From: 2-02-FULL-47-50 sp964479045
Lineage (GTDB): Bacteria; Pseudomonadota; Gammaproteobacteria; Eutrophobiales; Eutrophobiaceae
Length of the DNA: 5,101 nucleotides
Direction: 5' to 3'
Assembly (NCBI GenBank): GCA_964479045.1
Contig: CAYZJI010000035.1
Location: 1 to 5,101, forward strand
The translations under genes were made by a program, and so were the position numbers. Shown here piece after piece: positions 1 through 5,101 of this stretch. The stretch's first letter is position 1, and each line of letters opens with the position of its first letter. The notes beneath the pieces are model-generated. The model ran no database searches. It was given only the letters and a program-made list of their open reading frames with translations, and was not told the origin of the DNA.

Positions 1-1599
1 GCAGCCGGTGTGGTTAAAGACATTCATTTAAAAGTCGGCGACAAGGTTTCTGAAGGTTCATTGATTCTGAGCCTGGAAACAGCAACTACGCAGGAAGCAA
101 GTTCTTCTCCCCCTCCCTTGATGGGAGGGGATAAAGGGGAGGGTGAAATTACAACCACTCCCTCACCCTCTCCTGTAAAGTCTGCTGTTAAATCAGACAT
201 TCATGCCGATGTGGTGGTACTCGGTGCCGGGCCTGGTGGATACACGGCAGCTTTCCGCGCAGCGGATCTGGGGAAGAAAGTTGTCCTGATTGAACGATAT
301 CCGACACTCGGTGGCGTGTGCCTGAATGTGGGTTGTATTCCGTCCAAGGCCCTGTTGCATATCGCCAAAGTTATCAGCGAGATCGAAGAATTGAAAGAAC
401 TCGGTCTTGATCTGGACACGGGGCACCCCGAGAAAAAAACCGTACGTGCCTTTGCCGCCAATGTCGTGAACAAACTCACGGGTGGATTGAAACAGATGGC
501 GAAGCAACGCAAGGTACAGGTCATACAAGGTGTTGGTCAATTCACTTCCGCCAATACCATCACGGTGAAAGGTGACAACACTACAACAACTGTTTCATTT
601 GATCATGCAATTATTGCCGCCGGTTCCCAACCGGCAAAAATTCCCAACCTGCCGGACGATCCGCGCATACTGGATTCGACCAGCGCGTTATTACTGGAAG
701 ACATCCCGAAACGCATGCTGGTGATCGGCGGCGGCATTATCGGCCTCGAAATGGCGACGGTATATGATGCACTTGGCACAAAGATCACCATCGTCGAAAT
801 GCTCGATGCGCTGGTGGCCGGTTGCGACAAGGACATTGTCCGGCCTTTGCAGAAACGCATTTCCAAACGATATGAAAATATCTATCTGAAAACGTCCGTA
901 ACCGGGATTGAAGCAGGCAAGAAAGGATTAACCGTGTCATTCTCCGGCAAGGATGCGCCGGCCACGGACACCTTCGATAGCATACTCATTGCAGTCGGAC
1001 GCAAACCCAACGGTAAAAATATCGGTGCAGAAAGCGCCGGCGTGAAAGTAGATGAACGTGGGTTCATTGCGGTTGATGATCAGATGCGCTCCAATGTGCC
1101 ACATATTTTTGCCATCGGTGATATCGTTGGTCAGCCCATGCTGGCACATAAGGCATCACACGAAGGCAAGGTCGCTGCCGAAGTCATTGCCGGACACAAA
1201 ACCGGGTTCCTGAATCGCGTGATTCCTTCCGTCGCCTATACCGATCCGGAAATTGCCTGGGTTGGCCTTACGGAAACGCAGGCAAAAGAAAAAGGGATTG
1301 ATTACGGCAAGGGCGTATTTCCCTGGGCTGCGAGCGGGCGTTCCTTATCACTGGGGCGTGATGAAGGGATTACCAAAGTCTTGTTTGATAACTCAACCAA
1401 ACGCATCATCGGTGCCGCTATCGTCGGTCCCAATGCCGGCGATCTGATCGCGGAATGCACACTCGCCATTGAAATGGGCGCCGACGCCGAAGACATTGGC
1501 CTGACCATCCATCCACATCCTACACTTTCGGAAACTGTTGGCATGGCAGCGGAAGCGTTTGAGGGCACGATCACAGATCTTTATATTCCAAAGAAATAG
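1..1599 (+). CDS. lpdA: Dihydrolipoyl dehydrogenase (E3) with N-terminal lipoyl domain, 5' partial
   Basis: This is the E3 flavoprotein of 2-oxoacid dehydrogenase complexes, most likely pyruvate dehydrogenase. It reoxidises dihydrolipoyl groups with NAD+ in the cytoplasm. The frame is open from base 1. The first codons (AAGVVKDIHLKVGDKVSEG) are the C-terminal half of a lipoyl domain, so the GTG at 10 is an internal valine codon and not the start. The lipoyl-lysine lies upstream. A Pro/Ser/Thr/Gly-rich linker (about 82-198) leads to the E3 body. Visible there are the FAD-binding GAGPGG (223-240), the redox disulfide CLNVGC (Cys codons 319 and 334), the NAD-binding GGGIIGLE (727-750), the second FAD motif ending FAIGD (about 1108-1122), and the C-terminal HPHPTLSE with the catalytic His (1516-1518) and Glu (1531-1533). 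The window holds 532 residues; lipoyl-E3 fusions are about 590, so about 60 are missing. The linker carries a palindromic G/C-rich repeat in frame. The product assignment is very secure. Pyruvate versus another complex is inferred from the fusion type. Confidence 0.96.
   Translation, partial: AAGVVKDIHLKVGDKVSEGSLILSLETATTQEASSSPPPLMGGDKGEGEITTTPSPSPVKSAVKSDIHADVVVLGAGPGGYTAAFRAADLGKKVVLIERYPTLGGVCLNVGCIPSKALLHIAKVISEIEELKELGLDLDTGHPEKKTVRAFAANVVNKLTGGLKQMAKQRKVQVIQGVGQFTSANTITVKGDNTTTTVSFDHAIIAAGSQPAKIPNLPDDPRILDSTSALLLEDIPKRMLVIGGGIIGLEMATVYDALGTKITIVEMLDALVAGCDKDIVRPLQKRISKRYENIYLKTSVTGIEAGKKGLTVSFSGKDAPATDTFDSILIAVGRKPNGKNIGAESAGVKVDERGFIAVDDQMRSNVPHIFAIGDIVGQPMLAHKASHEGKVAAEVIAGHKTGFLNRVIPSVAYTDPEIAWVGLTETQAKEKGIDYGKGVFPWAASGRSLSLGRDEGITKVLFDNSTKRIIGAAIVGPNAGDLIAECTLAIEMGADAEDIGLTIHPHPTLSETVGMAAEAFEGTITDLYIPKK
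107..170 (+). repeat. G/C-rich palindromic repeat translated inside the lpdA linker
   Basis: CCCCTCCC (110-117) and GGGAGGGG (123-130) form a perfect 8-bp stem around the 5-base loop TTGAT. A second pairing is possible between GAGGGTGA (139-146) and TCACCCTC (163-170). The plus strand also carries four G-runs in 21 bases (123-143: G3, G4, G4, G3), which fits a G-quadruplex pattern. The element reads through in frame as SPPPLMGGDKGEGE within the flexible linker between the lipoyl domain and the E3 body. It resembles, from memory, short dispersed G/C-rich palindromes found in many proteobacterial genomes, sometimes inside genes. That match is not verified here. Confidence 0.6.
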
Positions 1600-1600
1600 T

Positions 1601-1640
1601 GGCTCGGGGCTCGGGGCTCGGGGCTCGAGACGCGAGTCTC
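1601..1640 (+). repeat. GGCTCGG heptad repeats plus small palindrome
   Basis: Directly after the lpdA stop there are three perfect copies of GGCTCGG (1601-1621) and a fourth differing in its last base (1622-1628). The palindrome GAGAC-GCGA-GTCTC (1627-1640) overlaps the last copy. There is no T-run after the hairpin, so it is not a standard intrinsic terminator. It fills nearly the whole lpdA/Nudix gap and may affect the transcript 3' end or translation of the next gene. Confidence 0.75.
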
Positions 1641-1649
1641 AACTAATCT

Positions 1650-2111
1650 ATGAATGACTGCAAACCACCTGAAGCCCGTTTTTCCATCAACATTCTGGAG
1701 AACAGACAGAACCAGATCCTGTTGTTAAAACGCAATCCTGCCGCTGATCTGGGCCCCGGCCTCTGGGGTTTCCCTGCGGGACATATCCATGAAGGTGAAG
1801 ACCCGGCACGGTGTGCGATCCGTGAACTGCATGAAGAAATCGGCAACGACATGGTGATTTACCTGCTGCAGGAATATGGCCCGGTACGTGATTCGTTTTA
1901 TGGCGGGATTTATGAAGTTTTTCTGTTCCACTATCGCTGGCACAGTGGCCATATCACATTAAATCATGAGCATACGGAGTATGCCTGGGCAGGCCCCCTG
2001 GATTACAAAAATTATCAGGTGATGGATGGACTGGATGAAGATATCGTCTATCTCAACATCTGGCCGAAAAAATATCTCAACCCGGACAGGCTTCCACCAC
2101 ACTTACGCTGA
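1650..2111 (+). CDS. Nudix hydrolase
   Basis: This 153-residue protein belongs to the Nudix family, Mg2+-dependent enzymes that cleave nucleoside diphosphates linked to another group. The substrate cannot be told from the sequence. The Nudix box is complete at residues 44-66: G44, E50, R58-E59, E62-E63 and G65 fit GX5EX7REUXEEXGU, except that the last position, usually hydrophobic, is N66. Before it comes the usual beta strand and loop (residues 23-43, with LLLKR and GLWGFPAG). Size and layout match a single-domain, MutT-like enzyme with no signal peptide or membrane segment. An in-frame stop at 1644 makes 1650 the earliest ATG. No clear Shine-Dalgarno precedes it, because heptad repeats and a palindrome occupy that space. 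It lies 50 bases after lpdA in the same direction and may be read from the same transcript. Family call is secure; specific function is unknown. Confidence 0.9.
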   Translation: MNDCKPPEARFSINILENRQNQILLLKRNPAADLGPGLWGFPAGHIHEGEDPARCAIRELHEEIGNDMVIYLLQEYGPVRDSFYGGIYEVFLFHYRWHSGHITLNHEHTEYAWAGPLDYKNYQVMDGLDEDIVYLNIWPKKYLNPDRLPPHLR

Positions 2112-2115
2112 ATAC

Positions 2116-2184
2116 TGTCATTTCGACCAACGGGAGAAATCTTGTTTACATCAGCATGGATTTCTCGCTACGCTCGAAATGACA
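2116..2184. repeat. 69-base imperfect inverted repeat
   Basis: Outer arms TGTCATTTCGA (2116-2126) and TCGAAATGACA (2174-2184) are perfect 11-bp inverted copies. Inner arms GAGAAATC (2134-2141) and GATTTCTC (2159-2166) add 8 bp. Seven mismatched bases on each side separate the two stems, and the terminal loop is 17 bases. It fills most of the gap between the Nudix and hydrolase genes. The outer and inner arms resemble, from memory, a widespread dispersed intergenic repeat of the form TGTCATTTCGACC...GGGAGAAATC. As RNA it would fold into a long hairpin that could stabilise or end the upstream message, but no T-run follows. Confidence 0.82.
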
Positions 2185-2195
2185 AATAAAATTTT

Positions 2196-2200
2196 CAGGA
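2196..2200 (+). promoter_or_regulatory. Ribosome binding site fixing the hydrolase start at 2209
   Basis: CAGGA lies 8 bases before the ATG at 2209 and is just outside the inverted repeat. It supports 2209 over the upstream in-frame ATG at 2026, which lies inside the Nudix gene and would translate the repeat. Confidence 0.6.
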
Positions 2201-2208
2201 ACTTATTA

Positions 2209-2982
2209 ATGCCCGTCAAACTTCATTACAACCTGTTCGGGGAAGGTCCCCCTGTCATCATTCTGCATGGCCTGTTTGGTTCATCACGCAACTGGCAGTC
2301 TGTGGCAAAAGCCCTGTCAGATACTCATCAAATCATTACTGTTGATTTACGTAACCATGGACTGTCTGCGCATACCGCGAGCATGAGTTATCAGGACATG
2401 GCCGGGGACATTCATGCATTAATCCGGCAACTTTCACTTGATGATGTTTCATTGGTTGGCCACAGCATGGGCGGCAAGGCGGCGATGATGCTGGCCTTAT
2501 CCAGTCCTGAAATGGTCAGCAAGCTGGCGGTACTCGATATCGCCCCTGTCAGTTATGAGCATCGCTATGGAAAGATTTTTCATGTCCTGCAAAATTTGCC
2601 TCTCGATATGATCAAGAACAGAAATGAGGCTGCAAAAATTCTTAATAATCAGCTTGAAGATGATTTTCTCACACAGTTTCTGTTACAAAACCTGATCAAG
2701 GACGAAAACAGTTTTATCTGGCGACTCAATATTCCTTCCCTGTTGAACAATATTGACCTGATCGGCGGTTTTCCTGAAGTTGGTTCTGATGCCCGTTATC
2801 ATCAGCCAGCCCTGTTTCTGGGTGGCAGGAATTCGCATTTTATCCAGCCGGAACACCACCCTGTCATTCAAAGTTATTTTCCAAATGCTGATATTGCATT
2901 GATTGATAATGCCGGACATATGCTGCATATCGAGCAGCCAGTGATTGTGATAGATAAACTCAGGAAGTTTATTACTACTTAG
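2209..2982 (+). CDS. ybfF: Alpha/beta-fold hydrolase, YbfF-like esterase
   Basis: This 257-residue serine hydrolase of the alpha/beta fold probably cleaves acyl (thio)esters in the cytoplasm; E. coli YbfF, about 254 residues, is the closest type I recognise. From the start at 2209, the oxyanion-hole segment HGLFGSSRNW is at residues 20-29, the VDLRNHGLS strand-turn at 45-53, and the nucleophile elbow GHSMGG at 84-89 with Ser86. The likely acid is Asp110 in LDIAPVSY and the likely base is His237 in DNAGHMLHIEQP, completing the triad. The cap helices lie between about 117 and 195. There is no signal peptide or membrane segment. Two tandem TAG stops end the gene (2980-2985). The open frame extends to 2026, but the extra 61 codons overlap the Nudix gene in another frame and cross the repeat, so they are unlikely to be translated. 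Family is secure; the YbfF symbol is by similarity of motif and length, and the physiological substrate is unknown. Confidence 0.9.
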   Translation: MPVKLHYNLFGEGPPVIILHGLFGSSRNWQSVAKALSDTHQIITVDLRNHGLSAHTASMSYQDMAGDIHALIRQLSLDDVSLVGHSMGGKAAMMLALSSPEMVSKLAVLDIAPVSYEHRYGKIFHVLQNLPLDMIKNRNEAAKILNNQLEDDFLTQFLLQNLIKDENSFIWRLNIPSLLNNIDLIGGFPEVGSDARYHQPALFLGGRNSHFIQPEHHPVIQSYFPNADIALIDNAGHMLHIEQPVIVIDKLRKFITT

Positions 2983-2995
2983 TAGCTATAACAGC

Positions 2996-3020
2996 AGGAA
3001 TCAGATTATTTGATTCTTTT
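2996..3020 (+). terminator. Weak intrinsic-terminator-like hairpin after ybfF
   Basis: GAATCA (2998-3003) and TGATTC (3011-3016) form a 6-bp stem with a 7-base loop, extended by a G-U and an A-U pair, and are followed by a T-run (3017-3020). It lies 13 bases after the hydrolase stop. The position is right for ending the upstream unit, but the stem is AT-rich and weak. Confidence 0.42.
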
Positions 3021-3033
3021 AAAATTTGATTTC

Positions 3034-3223
3034 GCCTTGCCCGGCGAGTGCCTTTTCTTCAAAGAAAAGGCACCAAAAGAACTTTCCTCCGGATGCCTTG
3101 GCCTGCGGCTGCCCGTAATGTTCGTTGCGGTGACGCGCCGCTTATATTCGCGTCCCGCTCAAATAAGCTAAAAATGACATCCTGTCATTTTTGCGCTACC
3201 GCTACCTCACATCACGGCAAGGC
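3034..3223. repeat. About 190-base element with 8-bp terminal inverted repeats
   Basis: GCCTTGCC (3034-3041) and GGCAAGGC (3216-3223) are perfect inverted copies bounding most of the ybfF/argG gap. Inside are a perfect 12-bp hairpin (3048-3059 with 3062-3073, GTGCCTTTTCTT and its complement), a smaller pair GCTTAT/ATAAGC (3140-3145 and 3163-3168), and the dyad at 3170-3192. No target-site duplication is visible and no transposase is encoded. The left end (GGCGAGTGCCTTTTCTT, then the complement and ACCAAAAGAA) resembles, from memory, a dispersed intergenic repeat family of gammaproteobacteria. A 62-codon open frame from 3048 looks like chance translation of the element. Confidence 0.55.
3170..3192. 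repeat. Perfect 10-bp dyad AAAAATGACA-TCC-TGTCATTTTT
   Basis: The two 10-base arms are perfect inverted copies with a 3-base spacer. On either strand the hairpin ends in a run of five Ts that belongs to the stem, so it could act as a weak terminator in both directions or be part of the surrounding repeat element. Its AAATGACA arms match the ends of the repeat at 2116-2184. Confidence 0.6.
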
Positions 3224-3262
3224 ATACGGAGGATAAAAACCTTTAATACTCTTGCGTCACTC

Positions 3263-3291
3263 TTCACCCGGATGCCCTCTCCAGTTACAAT
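3263..3291 (+). promoter_or_regulatory. Candidate sigma70 promoter of argG
   Basis: TTCACC (3263-3268, 4 of 6 to TTGACA) and TACAAT (3286-3291, 5 of 6 to TATAAT) are separated by 17 bases. Transcription would begin near 3298, giving a leader of about 30 bases. The -10 overlaps a perfect 8-base palindrome, ACAATTGT (3287-3294). I saw no convincing ArgR box nearby. Confidence 0.45.
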
Positions 3292-3327
3292 TGTCCACCT
3301 TTTTTCACCCTTAACGAGATACCATCG

Positions 3328-4542
<1,215 letters not shown>

Positions 4543-4553
4543 TACTGCTGTTT

Positions 4554-4826
4554 ATGGATTCTCAAGAAGAACTTGCCCTGCTGAAGGAAATTCGCGACAA
4601 CCAGAAGCTGCAACTGGAACGGCAGGCTGAGGCGCTGGCTATCCAGAAGGAGCAGTTTGAAATATTCAGAAAACAGATGGAGCAAACGCAACGCATACAG
4701 GATCGGGCCGAGCAACTGCAGGACAAGAGTGCACAGATTATCGGCAGTGCACGCAAAGTATTTATTTTTGTGCTGCCGGTACTGATCGGTTTGATTATTT
4801 ATGTGTCGTGGCTGTTGTTCAGATAA
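4554..4826 (+). CDS. Small tail-anchored coiled-coil membrane protein, function unknown
   Basis: I do not recognise a characterised function for this 90-residue protein. Residues about 5-63 are highly polar and helical, rich in Gln, Glu, Lys and Arg with regularly spaced hydrophobics (L7, L10, I13, L21, L28, F35, M42), as in a coiled coil. Residues 69-89 (VFIFVLPVLIGLIIYVSWLLF) form one strong membrane helix with one Arg after it. R67 and K68 just before the helix suggest that the N-terminal part stays in the cytoplasm, making it a C-terminal tail anchor. The gene starts 11 bases after the argG stop in the same direction, with no clear Shine-Dalgarno, which suggests translational coupling to argG. 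A regular helical pattern and a clean membrane segment argue that it is real. From memory, similar short proteins are annotated as hypothetical in other gammaproteobacteria, so it may be conserved. A link to arginine metabolism is only positional. Confidence 0.8.
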   Translation: MDSQEELALLKEIRDNQKLQLERQAEALAIQKEQFEIFRKQMEQTQRIQDRAEQLQDKSAQIIGSARKVFIFVLPVLIGLIIYVSWLLFR

Positions 4827-4985
4827 ATTTAAGGAAGTGTTATTTCAGGGAATGAATGGTTTATATGAACCACTGCCATGTTTTTTCGCAGCCATGATTG
4901 TTTAATGGTTCTTCATAACATGAGCTTCTCTTTCTATAAGGAATGAATCCTTAAGTCTATAACTATATGTTTTAAATAGATATTT

Positions 4986-5010
4986 ATTTATACTTAGACC
5001 AAGTATAAAT
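4986..5010. promoter_or_regulatory. Perfect 10-bp dyad, operator-like, upstream of the last gene
   Basis: ATTTATACTT (4986-4995) and AAGTATAAAT (5001-5010) are exact inverted copies separated by AGACC. The 15-base centre-to-centre spacing suits a dimeric repressor. The right arm contains TATAAA (5004-5009), a possible -10 box, and the left arm contains TATACT (4989-4994), but neither has a good -35 at the right distance. It lies 54 bases before the ATG of the last gene. The operator role is inference. Confidence 0.45.
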
Positions 5011-5026
5011 TATGGCACGCATACTG

Positions 5027-5062
5027 CTGCCTCATTCATGCATTTAAAAAATGAGGAGGCAG
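5027..5062 (+). promoter_or_regulatory. Strong ribosome binding site inside a possible hairpin
   Basis: GAGGAGG (5053-5059) lies 5 bases before the ATG at 5065, the strongest Shine-Dalgarno in the window. Upstream, CTGCCT and CATT (5027-5036) can pair with AGGCAG (5057-5062) and AATG (5050-5053), leaving a 3-base bulge AGG and a 13-base loop. This would hide about half of the ribosome site. The pairing is visible in the sequence; the regulatory effect is inference. Confidence 0.5.
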
Positions 5063-5064
5063 TC

Positions 5065-5101
5065 ATGCTTAAATTTACGATACCTTTTATAACAATACTT
5101 G
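5065..5101 (+). CDS. Start of an unidentified gene, 3' partial
   Basis: Twelve codons are visible (MLKFTIPFITIL) after a near-ideal ribosome site. A lysine followed by a hydrophobic run looks like the start of a signal peptide or a membrane helix. The gene leaves the window, so nothing can be said about function. The strong ribosome site and the AT-rich, structured upstream region suggest a gene with its own regulation, separate from the argG unit. Confidence 0.6.
   Translation, partial: MLKFTIPFITIL

Larger units (their letters stand above)
4827..5064. other. AT-rich intergenic region without a recognised gene
   Basis: These 238 bases are markedly more AT-rich than the genes around them, above all from about 4900 to 5015. 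They hold short hairpin-forming pairs, for example TGGTT/AACCA (4857-4861 and 4868-4872) and TAAGGA/TCCTTA (4937-4942 and 4948-4953), a T-run at 4881-4886, then a perfect dyad and a structured ribosome site described separately. I see no tRNA, no coding frame of note and no promoter with a good -35 box. Confidence 0.6.

Noticed and set aside
10..12. GTG as the start codon of lpdA
   Set aside because: The frame is open to base 1 and the codons on both sides belong to a lipoyl domain, so this is an internal valine.
2026..2208. N-terminal extension of the alpha/beta hydrolase
   Set aside because: It overlaps the Nudix gene in another frame and translates the inverted repeat; the start at 2209 has a ribosome site and gives the normal family length.
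3034..3223. CRISPR array or insertion sequence
   Set aside because: There are no regularly spaced direct repeats and no transposase; only inverted pairs are present.
3048..3236. 62-codon plus-strand open frame with a GTG start
   Set aside because: It is wholly within or at the edge of the repeat element, begins in a hairpin arm, has no ribosome site and a composition typical of translated repeats.
4857..4886. Intrinsic terminator of the argG unit (TGGTT/AACCA stem and T-run)
   Set aside because: The T-run starts 8 bases after the stem and the stem has only 5-6 pairs, so it does not fit a standard terminator.
5051..5092. Short open frame starting at the ATG at 5051 (MRRQSCLNLRYLL)
   Set aside because: Its first codons are the ribosome site of the next gene, it has no ribosome site of its own and it is only 13 codons long.

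Overview
This window looks like a proteobacterial chromosome, most likely gammaproteobacterial (betaproteobacterial is possible), of moderate GC. The evidence is a dihydrolipoyl dehydrogenase (E3) with a fused N-terminal lipoyl domain, a YbfF-type esterase, a short (about 400 residue, type 1) argininosuccinate synthase, and several short dispersed-repeat types that I associate from memory with such genomes. All genes read on the + strand, and the lineage call is inference.

Layout. Bases 1-1599 hold the 3' nine-tenths or so of lpdA; its start and the lipoylated lysine lie upstream of the window. After a 50-base junction made of heptad repeats and a small hairpin comes a Nudix hydrolase (1650-2111). 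Next is a 69-base imperfect inverted repeat, then a YbfF-like alpha/beta hydrolase whose real start is 2209, not the earlier in-frame ATG. A weak terminator-like hairpin follows. The 345-base gap before argG is mostly a roughly 190-base element bounded by 8-bp inverted repeats, followed by a plausible sigma70 promoter. argG (3328-4542) is followed after 11 bases by a 90-residue tail-anchored coiled-coil protein. The last 275 bases are an AT-rich regulatory-looking stretch with a perfect 10-bp dyad, a possible hairpin over a strong ribosome binding site, and the first 12 codons of a gene that runs off the window.

How the genes work together. lpdA is the E3 of the pyruvate dehydrogenase (or a related 2-oxoacid dehydrogenase) complex, and aceE/aceF would be expected upstream. 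The Nudix and alpha/beta hydrolases are probably housekeeping or clean-up enzymes, perhaps co-transcribed with lpdA. argG makes argininosuccinate in arginine synthesis and probably shares a transcript with the small membrane protein.

The genes are ordinary. What stands out is the non-coding layer: four different repeat or palindrome types in 3.2 kb, one of them translated in frame inside lpdA, and the stacked control-like structures ahead of the final gene. I did not find a convincing new multi-gene system.
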